Assembly: GCA_011037195.1 (NCBI GenBank)
Contig: JAAEAF010014404.1
Span: 1-64,000 of the forward strand
From: Triatoma infestans
Lineage: Eukaryota > Arthropoda > Insecta > Hemiptera > Reduviidae
Length of the DNA stretch: 64,000 bases
Direction of reading: 5' to 3'
The notes under the pieces: generated by a model
Seen by the model: the letters and a program-made list of their open reading frames with translations, nothing else
The model's database searches: none
Told to the model about the DNA's origin: nothing
Translations under genes and position numbers: made by a program
Shown: piece by piece, positions 32,445-44,349 of the stretch
Layout of the letters: each line of letters opens with the position of its first letter
Position numbering within the stretch: position 1 is the stretch's first letter

Positions 32445-32620
32445 TTTTAATTTAAGGCGCATCAACAACTATGGCCATTGGCGCCTTCTCAGTGCACTGC
32501 CGGCCTCCGGACAGTGTCCTCTCGTTGCACTGTCCATCACCGGACAGTGAGCTGTAGGAAGAGAAAATCTAAGGCCAGCACAGCTGGTCTCATACCCGGG
32601 AACTCTCCCTATATTCATTT
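32445..32620 (-). mobile_element. SINE-A, minus strand, head eroded
   Basis: The 3' end GGCGCATCAACAACTATGGC, then a CTTCTCAGTGCACTGCCGGC block, CTCTCGTTGCACTGTCCATC and ACCGGACAGTGAGCTGTAGG follow the SINE-A body in reverse. Box B (GGTATGAGACC on the minus strand) is degenerate and the remainder of the head is lost. Confidence 0.85.
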
Positions 32621-32904
32621 ATAACAACTTTTGTAGTTTTTTTTTTATTAAATTTTTTTTTTTTTTATAAAAATTGCAGTCTCGCAATGTTCATTTCTCC
32701 TCATGAAGTGTAGAGATAGAGAGCATTAGTGTTTATGAGTAGGGAGCATAACTGAAAACGAAATATCGCAGGGAGCACAACTGATAATGGCACTGATATT
32801 CCGGTAGGATATTACTAGAGCATGCGAACAAGGTTTCAGTAGATATTCTTTATTTTTTTACACACATAACACATTAGAATCTATCACTTTGAAACATTTT
32901 TTGG

Positions 32905-33988
32905 GGAAAAAAATCTGGTGTGAAACACTCACACAACTTTCTCTTTCTCCAGTTTTCAAAATTGTAATTGATAAATTTTTTAGTTTGTGTACCAAATTTG
33001 ATGAAAATCCTCAGAAAACTGAAAAAAATGTTCAGTAAAAGCGTATTTCGTTTACTAATTTTCTTAAAACGCGGAATTTTAGCCGTCTATTTATTTGTAG
33101 AATGTATGGTAGAATTGTATAATCAACTATGATAGCACATTAGAGGAAAACATAACCCCACTCCCCCAAAAGTGCCCATAAATGAATTTTCCCGGAGAAA
33201 TGTTTCAAATAAAAGTTTTAGCTCTTTGTATGTTTAGTTGTAATACCATGTTTGAAGAAAATCGTCGGAGCCATTTTCAAGAAAAGCGCAAGAAAGTAAA
33301 AAAAAATACCAGAAAACTGAAAAAAAAAATTTCAGGAAAAACGCACATCCGGTCATCCAATTTTTTTCAAACAAAATAACAGACAAAATTTTTATCTCGG
33401 AATTTCAACAACACATTTAATAATTATAATTAATATTATTTAGATGACAGAATTATACAATGAACTGAAATAGCACTTCAGAGGAAAACCTAACCCCACC
33501 CTCTCCCCCAAAAATGCCCTTAAATGAATTTTCCTGGAGAAATGTTTGAAATAAAAGTTGTAGATTTTTGTATGTATAGTTGATATATCAAGTTTAAAGA
33601 AATCGTCGGAGTCATTTTTACGAAAATTGCAAAAAAGTAAAAAAAAAAAGCAACCAGTAAAGTGGTACTTCTGGTTGAGGAATTATGTCAGATAACGTAC
33701 GGTCATATCCCATGGTGATACCTAAACGGAATATAAAGTTTTAACTTTCTACGGTTTTTCGTTTTTGAGCTATGCTGTACACATACACACACACACACAC
33801 ACACACAACACACACACACACACACATACACACACACACAGACACACCATACATACCCACAACAGACCATTTGCTAAAACCACTTTTTTGGACTCAGGAG
33901 ACCTCAAAACGGATACTTCCGGTGAAAACTCGATATCGAAAATTTGACACTATTACAATACTTCCTCTTACTAGGAGTAAGAGAAAGT
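32905..33988 (+). repeat. Rep-A, full-length copy
   Basis: The upstream block AATCTGGTGTGAAACACTCA is followed by the left TIR (32936-32950, one mismatch: CTCTTTCTCC) and the right TIR GGAGTAAGAGAAAGT (33974-33988). The duplicated AAATGAATTTTCC..AAATGTTT modules are at about 33180 and 33525. A long (CA)n tract lies at 33782-33840. The block order is the same as at 29560-30506. The 60-72 codon frames over the CA tract are artefacts. Confidence 0.82.
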
Positions 33989-34900
33989 AATTATTTAAGA
34001 GGAGGCTTTAGGGGAAGTGTGAGTTATGCTTTCCCCTAAACTGCCATTTCAGAACATTATACAGTTCTATCATCTATATAAAATGTTAAGGAGGATAAAT
34101 GTTAAGGAAATGTATGCAAAACTTTCCGAGTTTGAAGTAAATCAATTGTGGTAAAATACTACTTTCCTGAACGGTATTATTCCGTTTTTCGTCCTTCCTC
34201 TTAATAACCAAACCATTTCTTTATACTTAGTAGACTAAATTTCATAGTCGATTTTTATCACGGTTGAATGAATCTTTTTTTCGCTATGATGTCATACATA
34301 TCTCTAATGTACCATTTATTGTACTTACGTTTCCACACCTGGAAATATTGAAGAAATTTAAGAACATATCCAACTTTGAAGAAAAGTTGCCAATTAGAGC
34401 AATGAATAATTTGTTGCATATTAAGAGAAAGTAATGTTAACTAATATTACAAAGGAATTCAAATTGTACTAAGTAAAATAGTCGCTGGCTTAAGATTTTT
34501 AGCAGTGAAAGTTTGTTTATACATATTTTACTAAATAGTAAAAGTTCATTTTCACTAAATTATCATGCATTGTAACCAACATATTTCAGTCAGTTTTGTA
34601 ACAATAGAGGTCATAATAATAGGGAGAATGGACATACAAAGTTTTCATAAAACTATTCAAAGCGCAGTATCGCACTGATAGAAAGAGTGACCTCATTTTT
34701 TTTTGGTATAGTGAAAATCTAATACTGGTTGTACTCTGCCTACGTAGTTGTAGCACAAGCGGAAATAACCTATATAAAATGTTATGTTTTTGTAAAATAT
34801 AGATCCTTCGATATTAAATGAAATTAATAGGATATAATAAATCTAGTACACAGCCTTTATTAGCGAATGATTTCTAATCTTTAACTTTTCCCAGTCGTTT
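33989..34900. other. No recognisable feature
   Basis: AT-rich spacer. Confidence 0.4.
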
Positions 34901-34904
34901 AAGA

Positions 34905-35127
34905 TGACTCATCAGAGATGTTTACCGTGGTTATAATCTGCTTCTTTTTGTGGTCTTCGATCGGTTTCGGGCGTTTCACTCATCATCAGGATGTTTTGTA
35001 AAAAACTTTTTGATCACACATCCTTCCTGAAGTCTGTTATCACACTGTTTTGAAAAAACATCCTAATGATAGGCTATAACGGAAAATATCTCCCATGATT
35101 TCCAGCTCTGCGAAACCAACCAGAGGG
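34905..35127. mobile_element. Palindromic Penelope-like element
   Basis: A left arm (CATCAGAGATGTTTACCGTG, GGTCTTCGATCGG) and a shortened right arm end in CCAGCTCTGCGAAACCAACC. That is the complement of the start seen at 26498 and 27271, so this copy preserves the opposite edge. On the minus strand (34955-34993) CUGAUGA and GAAA are intact, stem III reads ACCGAU, and stem I is GAAG/CAUC with one mismatch. Confidence 0.7.
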
Positions 35128-35740
35128 TGATGTTTTCTCCTTCACATGCTGTTGGACTGGAATGGGTAAGCGATTTAATATGGAAACATTTTATGTAATC
35201 ATGTAAACATGTAAACCAGCGAATAGAATTCTTTGGTCATCATCCTACTGCCCATGTTGACAGCAGTATTAATAGGATTTATAAAGTAGGCTTCGTGGGC
35301 ACAAGTGTGATTGCAAAGGATTTATGAATGAGATCACATTATCTAAGTGACCCGTTTTTTTAACTGTGAAAAAATGATTGATGACGATTAAATGATTGCC
35401 GTGAAAAGGTTCTGAGGCAAAGGACAAAATTTTGAGTTTGCTGCTCAAGCCAGGCCATAGGCGACTTTAGACATGTTAGTTTCTCTAATTTTTTTGTAGC
35501 ATTGATTTTCAAAGGTATTATCGTTAATACCATACACCTCTGGTCTTTAACAAAGCAAGTTCAATGCGCATCGGTACGACGAGATTTGGAGACCATTTTT
35601 TTTTCAGTGATTAAGGATTTAGCTCATCACCTAATCAAGATCACCACATTAATACTGATAAGTATTTCTAATGTTGAAAGCTTATTTTGGAATACTTGAG
35701 AGTGATTTCTAATTTTACTCGACCATCACGCCCAATTTCC
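35128..35740. other. No recognisable feature
   Basis: Spacer with no supported gene. Confidence 0.4.
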
Positions 35741-35744
35741 GAAA

Positions 35745-36985
35745 TTAACGATATAATAAACTGAAATAACATTTTAGAAGAAAACAAAACTCTACTCCAC
35801 CCAAAAATCCAACTTAAATGTTGTATGTTCTCGGAAAATTGTTCGAAAAAAAGTTGTAGCGCTTTTTTTATTTGTAATTAACTTTCCCTGTTTAATGAAA
35901 ATCTTTGAAGTTGTTTCTAAGGAAATCTCAAAAAACTGAAAAATCCATTTTCACTGTCAACTGGATTTTCTTCAAACTCGAAATTTTGCCAACATATATC
36001 ATTCTAATTAATATTATTTAATTTGAAATAACACTGTAATGTAATTGGCGATATTTTGTTGTAGTAGTAGCTTGTGGCGTGAGCGGTTTTGTAAAGGGCT
36101 TGTGTGTATGTTTGAGAAAGAGAGAGAAGTATTAGAGATAAGTAAAATATCACCTCTGTTTTGAAATAAATATATTATTCTCTGAGTGACTATTATGCAT
36201 ATAAATCAATTATTTATCTAGATTAAATGCAAAGCTTTATAAATGGCACTGAAAACGATTCCTGAAGCAAGTGTTCCGATAGAATGTCTACAACAGACTG
36301 TCTTGAAAGAATGCCTTCTAATTGTTCGTTCAAAAAATTCAATTAATGCTGGTAATGTCTGGAGGGAGTTACTCTAACTGTTTCTTACGCTTTGTCTTTT
36401 GGTAGCACTGACCTAAATTATAGTACCTGGCTCCTTCTCCTTCACTAAAATACACTATTTAAACTTGCTAAAATTAACAAAATTATTTCACTAAACTATT
36501 TTCCAAAACTATTATTTGTCCATTTCTTTCTTCCACTATAGCACATTAGAAGAAAACATAATGCTACCCTTCGCCTTCCCAAAGTCCTTTTAAAACGAAT
36601 TTTCCCGAAGAAATGTTTAGCACCTTATATGTGTCGTTAATATAATAAGTTTAAAGTAAATCGTTGGAACTATTTTCTCTATAAAATCGCAAAAACTGAG
36701 AAATTTATTCAATAAAGCAGCACTTCCGGCTGACCAATATACATCAAAACCTTGTTGTCCAGGGTTCATGCTATCATTTAAACTAATTATCAAGTTTGAA
36801 CTTTCTATGACTTTCTGTTTTCAAGTTGTGCTGGCCACACACACAAACATACAGATCAGTTTCTAAAATAATAAACTTTTTCGGCGGACTTTAGAGCACC
36901 TCAAAACATGTATATTCGGTGAAAATTCGATATCGAAAATTTGGCGCAATACTTTCTTTTGTACAGCCGTAAGAGAAGGGAGTAA
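35745..36985 (+). repeat. Rep-A copy split by a ~490-bp insertion
   Basis: The left part (35745-36045) carries AACTGAAATAACATTTTAGA, CTCGGAAAATTGTTC and TTTGAAGTTGTTTC. The sequence then departs at about 36045 and Rep-A resumes at about 36535 with CTATAGCACATTAGAAGAAA, AAACGAATTTTCCCGAAGAA and TCGGTGAAAATTCGATATCG. It ends in a degenerate terminus near 36985. Confidence 0.7.
36045..36533 (+). mobile_element. Insertion in Rep-A containing Rep-E
   Basis: Positions 36080-36210 match 6722-6850 (AAGGGCTTGTGTGTATGTTT, AGAGAGAAGTATTAGA, AAATAAATATATTATTCTCT). The insertion interrupts a Rep-A copy, so it is mobile or was mobile. Its class is unknown. A solo LTR is possible. Confidence 0.5.
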
Positions 36986-37529
36986 AGTTTGAACTGAATA
37001 AATGTAAATGTCCGGTAACACTTTTTAAAATGCAACTCTTTATATTTTATAAATAACTCCTTCCCTAACGGTGTAAAGTGTTCTCCTCTATATACGAGTA
37101 TGCTAAGTTTCTTTACAAGAAAAGATAACAAAGATTTGGTACGGGGATGCCTTTGTCTTCTTGACATTCCTGACTAAATCTGTTTGCATTTCTTTCTAGC
37201 TAACGACACTTTTTCTATTCAACTTTGTCCATACTTTTACCGTTTGGGCAGTGAACTCTCTAAGGAGTAGAGGCCTTCATTCTACACAATTAAGCATCTG
37301 TTATTAGAAAAGATACAGCAATGATCTAATAATAAAATAATCAATTTAAACAAGGCGATCATAATGTGAGTGTCATCATGATCACGATTTTCAATAACTT
37401 CAGCAATACGACCATTATTGATTTTCACTCACTGACGAATCTCAAATGGAAAATTTTATTGGAATTCAGAGTTTCTTTGTCTCCATGGTAGTTTAGTATT
37501 ATTACTCTTACTCTCATTTGGTGCGAGTA

Positions 37530-38300
37530 TTATTATTAGTCTGGGTACCTATAGGCATGAGACCTAAGCCAATATGGCTTTTATCTTCCCAGTTCCCCCC
37601 GTTCACCCCACTAATTAATCTCTCCCAATAGTTTACCGGTCTGTCTGCAATATTCTAAGATATCCTTTAACTCCAACCCTGTCAGGCTTTCCTATGAGAG
37701 TGAGGCCCTCCCAAATATATGAAACCTGGTACCAGCGAAACAGGGATACTGACATACATAGTCACACACCGTTTCCCTAACTCCATCATCACAGTTCTGT
37801 CATATGGGACTGGACGTCCTCCCTATTTTATGCAAATGACTAGCTATCCATGTGCCTACTAAAGTTCTCAATCTTGTTCTACTTAGGGAGAGTAGGTAAT
37901 CCGAAATCCCCTGCTCAGTACTTTTGATAAATTTTTTGGCCTGGAAGAAGCCCGACGTTCCTTCCAATTCTTCTCCAATACTCTCGTCTCTCACAGTTTA
38001 ATCGGAATATCGCAAAACCGCTTAATGATGGCAACAGCTGGCTTAGGACCATAAAAAGGTGAAGAGGATTACTCCCTAGCCAGCCGGTCCCCCCTCTCAT
38101 TGCCTTATATTCCACTATGTCCGAGATCCCAGAAGAGCTGCATTTTGCCCCTTTGAGCTAGGGTATTAAGCCTTCTCCTGCATTCGCCCACCAATTTCGA
38201 GCTCCAACACGGCTTGCCAAAAGCCCTCACTGCGTGCCTATCAGAGAATATCCCCACCTCTTTAATTTCTCCCTGCCATTTCCCTACCATTCAAACATTC
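37530..38300 (-). pseudogene. I-like LINE 3' half, minus strand
   Basis: The same family as 1-370 and 51588-52350. On the minus strand the RNase H-derived part reads MVGKWQGEIKEVGIFSDRHAVRAFGKPCWSSKLVGECRRRLNTLAQRGKMQLFWDLGHSGI (38105-38290), with FSD corresponding to the catalytic FSDSQA motif. After a frame change come MRGGTGWLGSNPLHLF and RDESIGEELEGTSGFFQAKKFIKSTEQGISDYLLSLSRTRLRTLVGTWIASHLHKIGRTSSPI (37800-37994), aligning with LQAKRFIKGIKQGVSEYLLALSRTGLR of the 52-kb copy. The 3' end is near 37545 with a short AAT tail. It is frame-broken and dead. Confidence 0.85.
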
Positions 38301-39595
38301 AATGATATGCAATAAATATAACATTTTTAAATTTACTAATTTTATAATTTTAAACATTCTTTAGATATATATATATATATACACACACACATATACATAT
38401 ATATATATATAAAGAGTTTTGTAAACAGCTTTATATTTTTACTTTAATTCTTTTTGGGTTATATGTTTATATTTAAGGGTTTTTAACAACTTATTTCTTT
38501 TTACATTTGTTTACATTGTATGAGTTTATATAGTTAAATATTTATTACATGTACCTACTATTCCCATTTACCTCTATTTACCTATGTACCTCTGTAATAG
38601 TTTTGTAAAAGGATTTACATCCGTTAAATGTATATAAATAAAAAATATGTTCCCGGTAAGATCCGTTTAGAAAGACACACACAATTAAAAAAAAATCAAA
38701 AGAATTTGAAGACATATTTATTTTCTTCTTGTCTAAGTTTAATATTTTATTAGAATTGAAATTTATATTATTTATTTTCAACTTTCTACATTTTAGAAAA
38801 GAGAAAGATTTAATGAATTGAAATCGATACTGGTGGCAAGCAGCACGATATCGAGATATTATTGTTTCTGTGATTCTTTTCTCCTTAAACATATTGTGAT
38901 AAATGTTGAACACGTTTTAAATTCATGATTGTTGTTATGTCTCTCGCGATGTTTATCGTATAACATTTATTTATTTATCTTACCTTTTCGATTAATTTTA
39001 GATTAAAAAAAAAAAAAATTCTCCTGCTTCACAAAATTCACGTGACAAAAATTATAATGTTGAAATTTTTTGGAACAACTTTAAAAATCATTTTATGGGT
39101 AATGTTTTATTGTAAAAGGTGATGTAAACATACTTTTTATTTAATCTGCGAGTGTTATATAGAAATATTCTTGCTACATGTTACATAGTAGGGGCGAAGG
39201 GGAGCAGGAGAGTAATAAAACTAGGACTCACAAATGTATGGTGTTCACTACCAACATTGTTGTATGACTCATTCTGTTTAAAACTCATTTCTTCTGTTAA
39301 TCCACTTTATTTGTGTTTACACGACTGCTCTCCCGTCTGTAGTGTGTTATTTATTGCTTTTTCCGCACCCATGAATCCATGATACCATATCTAATTTTAA
39401 TTCCCAAATATTCACAAATTTAATAAAAGATTCATTTTAAAATGAAAATAATATAAAAAAAAATTATGTAGCGTCTTTTAAAGAAATAATTCTAAACTTT
39501 TAAATGAATTCAGCAATATATTTAAAAAAAACAATCTAGCCATATTTACAAACTTATTAATTCAAGTTAATTTTTTATAAACCAAATTATATCTT
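38301..39595. other. Spacer with (AT)/(AC) microsatellite
   Basis: A compound (AT)n(AC)n(AT)n microsatellite lies at about 38364-38411. Otherwise I see nothing supported. Confidence 0.45.
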
Positions 39596-39598
39596 TTT

Positions 39599-40287
39599 AC
39601 TTTCTCTTACTCTCTTTAGTAAGAGGAAGTATTGTAATCGTGTCAAATTTTCCATATCGAGTTTACCGGAAATATCCGTTTTGAGGTTCCCTGAGTCCAA
39701 AAAAGTGGTTTTTAGCAAATGATCCGTGTGTGTGTCTGTATGTATGTATGTATGTAGGTGACCAGCATAGCTCATAAACGAAAAACATTAAAAAATTGAA
39801 ACTTGATATTCCGTTTAGGTAAAACCATGGGATCTGACAGTACGTTATCTGTCAAAATTCCTCAACCGGAAGTACCACTTTACTAGTTTTTTTTTTTTTT
39901 TTTTTTCACTTTTTCGCGATTTTCTCAAAAATTGCTCCGAAGATTTTCTTGAAACTTCTTATATAAACTACGCATATAAAGATCTACAACTTTTATTCAA
40001 AACATTTCTCTGGGAAAATTCATTTAAGGGCACTCTTAGAGGAGGGGAGGGGTATGTTTTTTCCCTAATGTGCTATCATAGTTGATTATACAATTCTATC
40101 ATCCAAACAAACGTAATTAGAAATAAATAGATGGCCAAAATTCTGAGTTTCAAGAAAATCTGTAACATCCGGAAGTGCGCTTTTACACAACAGTTTTTTT
40201 CAGTTTTCGACAAATTTCATTAAATTTGGTAAACAAACTATAAAATTTGTCAATTATAATTTTGAGAAATCTGGAGTAAGTGAAAAT
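39599..40287 (-). repeat. Rep-A, full-length minus copy (short form)
   Basis: It starts ACTTTCTCTTACTC at 39599 and ends GGAGTAAGTGAAAAT near 40287. In reverse order it carries TTTACCGGAAATATCCGTTT, AACTTGATATTCCGTTTAGG, CTCAACCGGAAGTACC, ATTGCTCCGAAGATTTTC and AACATTTCTCTGGGAAAATT. It is about 690 bp because only one copy of the module duplicated elsewhere is present. Confidence 0.8.
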
Positions 40288-40434
40288 AAGTAAGTTTAGT
40301 AATGAAAGCCTAATAGCAGATTTGTGGTAAAGCCTAACGTTGCGGCATCCCCCCCCCTCACAAACACCTAAATTCAGTTTTCTTGAATTTTTTTGTTTTC
40401 CAAATAAAACAACATTAATTGTAATTATATAGCT

Positions 40435-40690
40435 AGAGATAAAAATTGTTGAAGTCGTTTTTGAAAAAACGCAAAAACTGGGATGGAGTTTTGCCTGAAT
40501 TTATCATATGCATCCATTCATTCATACATATACATACATATCATTTGCTAAAAACATTTTTTTACATTCATGGAACTCAAAACATATATCCGGTGAAAAT
40601 GAATTTCTTAAAATTGATACTAAAGCATTATACTTCCGGTTGAAGAAATAAAAATATAGAAAGTTCAAATTTGGTAAGTATTTCAGCTTG
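40435..40690. repeat. Rearranged Rep-A fragments
   Basis: Plus-oriented pieces (GAAGTCGTTTTTGAAAAAAC, ATCATTTGCTAAAAACATTT, ATATCCGGTGAAAATGAATT) are followed by a minus-oriented piece (ATAGAAAGTTCAAATTTGGT). The mixture of orientations suggests recombination or nested insertion. Confidence 0.55.
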
Positions 40691-40898
40691 GGTTTAACCA
40701 GTGATTCTAACACGAAAGTTTGGTCAAAATGTATTAACCCGAAAGTGCCATTTATTCAATAGTATTTTAATTTATCTTAATTTTTTTGTAACATTAAGTA
40801 GGACGATCGAGTTCGGTCTCCGAAATAGAATTTTTCATCGGAAACTACTTGTTTTGTAATTCTCTAAACACGATAAAAAATATAGCGATGGTTAGTGT

Positions 40899-42062
40899 GT
40901 GTCTTTAGTATATAACAAAATATCTCAAAAATGCAAAATTCCAGGAGTTCTTAAAAATAACAAACACCTTACCATAATAAAAACAGATAAGACTAAAAAA
41001 TACGCATTCATTAATAAAACGGAATTAGATAGTAAAATGGATGAAATTCTAAACGATAAACACACATATAGAAAAATCAGATTAAACCCCAACAAGGATT
41101 TAGAAAAAAGTATAAATCATTACATAAACAAACTCGTTAAATACAAATTTGTAGAAAAATCAGAAACCAAAATGCTAATAGAAGCTAACAATCTAATACC
41201 TAAAATGTATCCTTTACTAAAAGCACATAAGGAAAATCCCATAAGGCCCATAGTAGACAACACTAAATCTATATTTAATAAATTACCAATAAAATTATTT
41301 AAAGCACCATTAAAAAATTTAAATAACCAAAATACATTTGATATTGCAAACTTTTATCAATTAAAAAACATATTAGAAACAATAGAAATCAGCAAAGAAC
41401 ACATAATAACCAGTTACGATGTGATATCGTTATTTCCCAGCGGACCACTTGATCTTTTCTATAATATTATAAATCTAAACTGGAAAACAATAAAAGAAAC
41501 AACACCAATACAGAGCAAAACGATCTTTGTTGAGGGTTTAAAGCTGATGCTCAATAACGCGTTTTTCACATGTAGAAATCAGTATTACAGACAAATAGCC
41601 GGGCTCCCAATGGGAAACATATTATCCACATATATAGCAGGAATTACTAAGAATCACATAATCAGCAATAGTCTAACAAAAATAGAAAATAAACCAATAT
41701 TATTATTCAAATACATAGATGATTTATTGATAATAATAGATACAGAAAATAACAACAAACTTTTTAACATAGTAAACAGTTATCATACCAAAATCAAATT
41801 CACACAAGAAGCTGAAAAAGACAATACCATTAATTACTTAGATATAACTATAAAACATAATAATAAGTGCATATATACCAAATTTTATAAAAAATACATT
41901 ACATCTAAGCTCTTTTTGAATTATCTTTCAGATCATCCGAAACATATGTTAATAAATTCAGCTAGAAACCTCATACTTCGTGCCATCAGACTTACAAGCA
42001 TAGAACATCTAAAAGATACAAAAAAACAAATTAATAATATTTTATTAGAAAACGCGTACTAG
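40899..42062 (+). CDS. Penelope-like reverse transcriptase, partial but uninterrupted
   Basis: A 387-codon uninterrupted frame, the longest convincing one in the window, encodes the RT of a Penelope-like element, which copies RNA into DNA at the target site. RT motifs in order: YPLLKAHKENPIRPIVDN (residues 104-121, the family's P..Y.L.K.HK...RPIV block); motif A TSYDVISLF with Asp174; motif B GLPMGNILSTYIAGI (235-249); motif C YIDD (272-275); and NYLDITI (312-318). Catalytic Asp residues are intact. The family's motif B usually continues PxSPxxAD, which is altered here. The N-terminal region is truncated: the first dozen or so residues seem to come from flanking Rep-A-like DNA, so this Met is probably not the native start. 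The C-terminal GIY-YIG endonuclease is absent. Rep-A sequence flanks both sides. It is most likely a recent, incomplete copy. Confidence 0.88.
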   Translation: MSLVYNKISQKCKIPGVLKNNKHLTIIKTDKTKKYAFINKTELDSKMDEILNDKHTYRKIRLNPNKDLEKSINHYINKLVKYKFVEKSETKMLIEANNLIPKMYPLLKAHKENPIRPIVDNTKSIFNKLPIKLFKAPLKNLNNQNTFDIANFYQLKNILETIEISKEHIITSYDVISLFPSGPLDLFYNIINLNWKTIKETTPIQSKTIFVEGLKLMLNNAFFTCRNQYYRQIAGLPMGNILSTYIAGITKNHIISNSLTKIENKPILLFKYIDDLLIIIDTENNNKLFNIVNSYHTKIKFTQEAEKDNTINYLDITIKHNNKCIYTKFYKKYITSKLFLNYLSDHPKHMLINSARNLILRAIRLTSIEHLKDTKKQINNILLENAY

Positions 42063-42074
42063 GAGGTTCAAGGA

Positions 42075-42600
42075 CTAGATATTTCTCCGTTTGGAGATCC
42101 ACGGACTCTTCGTGTCAGATTCGGTGTCGGTGCCTAAAAGTAATACTAAGTTTGAGCTTCCTGAGACTTTTTGTTTTTGAGATATTCTGTTTTTCGTAAA
42201 TTCCGGGGACCCAAAACATGTATTTCCAGTGAGAACTGCATTTAGTAAATCAGGCACGATCGCAATACTTCCTTTTAAACATTCCTCTCCGAGAAAATTC
42301 ATTTAAGGCCACTTTTGGGGTAGGGCTGGGGGTTATATTTTCATCTAAAGTGCTATTTCAGTTTATTAGACAATTCTGTCATCTAAATAATATTAATTAA
42401 AATTAAATATGTTGTTGAAATTCCGAGTTTGAAAAAAATCGGATGACCGGAAGTCCATTTACATTACCACTTTACTAAATAATTTTTTATTTTTTTGCGA
42501 TTTTCTCAAAAATGGCTCCTACGATTTTCTTGAAACTTATAATATAAACTACACATACAATGATCTACAACTTTTATTTAAAACATAAGAAACGAAAGAG
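42075..42600 (+). repeat. Rep-A fragments downstream of the Penelope RT
   Basis: ACTCTTCGTGTCAGATTCGG and GTTTGAGCTTCCTGAGACTT in plus orientation are followed near 42280 by reversed modules (CATTTAAGGCCACTTTTGGG, CTACAACTTTTATTTAAAAC). A head-to-head rearrangement of two Rep-A pieces lies near 42275. Confidence 0.65.
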
Positions 42601-43675
42601 CATTTATCAGAAACAACTCAAAAAAATTTATCATTTATGAATAAGTAAATTGCGGTCAAGAGAAACTCTGGTGTGTATTTCATTCCAGTTTGTTTTTATG
42701 TTCAAACAATAGAAATTGGGCATTTAAGTTATTTTTTTCCAGATTCATAATAAATATTTCTTTTTAGTTGTTGTATATAGGAACTATTGACACCAATCGT
42801 TCAGGAGGCCACCGTGTCAACAAGAGTTTTCCATACCTTCTCTAATCTTTGTGTTTCTCTAATCTTCTCCCTATGCGCCTCTCTGTTTATTGTAAAGTAC
42901 TTTGTTTTTAGATAATCATTGTAAACATCTAGTCAAAATATCAGAATGAATATAGGAGTGAAATTGAGTCAGATTTGTAAAATTACTAATGCAAGTACTT
43001 TTGTTTATATTTTATATCGTTTTAGATTTGTGATGACATATAAATAGGTTGTGGCCGTTATGTAGGTTTTGTTACGAGCATATTTTTCTTCTAACGGTTT
43101 TTCTTTCTTAGCCGTATCCGCCGCTTTAAATTTCTAGTAGAAATAACAGCTTCCTTAATGCCTTTACGTTCTCTTCTCTATATTCTCCTTATTTTCCAAA
43201 TAATGATTCATTTCAATGGGTAAAAATATTTATTTTATCTGCGGTCTGCCTGTTTTTGAGAATGTGGAGATTTAATAGGTAAGTGAATTTCCATTAAGTT
43301 AGTGTTAACTTAGTATTTCAAGCGAAGTTCTTAAATTTGAAATATAATGGATGTGTTAGGTGGAGAGAATTTGTCTGGTTGATGAAATGAGATTGACTTT
43401 GTTAACACTGGTTAATTAATATATTAATTAAGAGACATAGACTGCCTGGACTTTACAGTAGAGAAATGTTTAAGGTGGAGTGGTAAATGAGTGATGACAC
43501 GTAGTGATTGGATATATTGTACTGTCCTCAACTATATTGAACTGTGTTTCTATGGACCGTCCGTCGCTATATTTATACAGTTCTCCCACTCCAATCCAAG
43601 AGAATGCTTGGGTTTGTTTCTCTACTCTTACTGTCTTTGATTGCTAATCTCTCTTTGGTTGCTGTTACAGAAATA
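42601..43675. other. No recognisable feature
   Basis: Spacer with no supported gene. Confidence 0.4.
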
Positions 43676-43683
43676 CATCCTTT

Positions 43684-43880
43684 AGGGGCGGGTGTTGGTG
43701 TAGTGGTTATGAGCATGGACTTGTAAGCGGGAGGTTCCCAGTTCGAGTCCTGCATATAACTGCTAAATTTTTATATTCGTTTGAATAGGTGCTTCCGTAA
43801 AGTAGGTGCTTCCGCTCCCTTCCATGATACCTAATTTGGTAGTTGACGTTATGTCCACTGTAAAATTAGGCATTACTTTA
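43684..43880 (+). mobile_element. SINE-B (tRNA-derived)
   Basis: The head has box A (TTGGTGTAGTGGTTATGAGC) and box B (AGTTCGAGTCC). Between them an anticodon-like loop TTGTAAG is flanked by weakly paired arms. The body includes CTGCTAAATTTTTATATTCG, AAGTAGGTGCTTCCGC and GATACCTAATTTGGTAGTTG. The second copy, in reverse, is at 53215-53415. Confidence 0.85.
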
Positions 43881-44077
43881 CAATTAATTACTTTATAATT
43901 AAGACTGTTTAGATTTGGTAATTTATTGTACTGGAATTAATTTAAGCAAGATCATATTAAATTATCATATTAAAGATCAGCAAGTTAATATTGAATTAAT
44001 AAACAACAAGCTATTTTAAAAATAAGTAATTAGTTCTCCTTAAATTTATCAGTATTGCAATATTTAAAAAAAAAAAA

Positions 44078-44325
44078 CTTTGGCGCAATAGCCCATGAAG
44101 GACCAAGGCTTGCCAGACGGCGATTTGAATGGGGGGCGTGTGGTAAGCACGCCGCAGTTCCCATGCCGTTTAGTTCCGGTCTTCGCTACCTAGGGCGCTA
44201 CTAACTGGAGCTTCCCACTTTTTATCACGATGCTGGGTTAACACCGTCTTTGCCCTTAGAATCGAACCCTGAAAGCCTCGCACGAAAGGCGACTGCGCTA
44301 GCCACTAGACCAACGCGTGAAGACG
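44078..44325 (-). mobile_element. SINE-C (tRNA-Glu-derived), minus strand
   Basis: This is the reverse complement of 60933-61185. On the minus strand the head reads ACGCGTTGGTCTAGTGGCTA (box A), an anticodon arm with loop CTTTCGT, and box B GGTTCGATTC. The body runs through GTTAACCCAGCATCGTGATA, AGTAGCGCCCTAGGTAGCGA and CAAATCGCCGTCTGGCAAGC to GGCTATTGCGCCAAAG. The UUC anticodon and the D-arm resemble tRNA-Glu. Confidence 0.9.
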
Positions 44326-44349
44326 GTATTTTGAAAATCTAACAATAAT

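Noticed and set aside
33765..33990. His/Thr-repeat open frames
   Set aside because: They are translations of the (CA)n microsatellite inside Rep-A.
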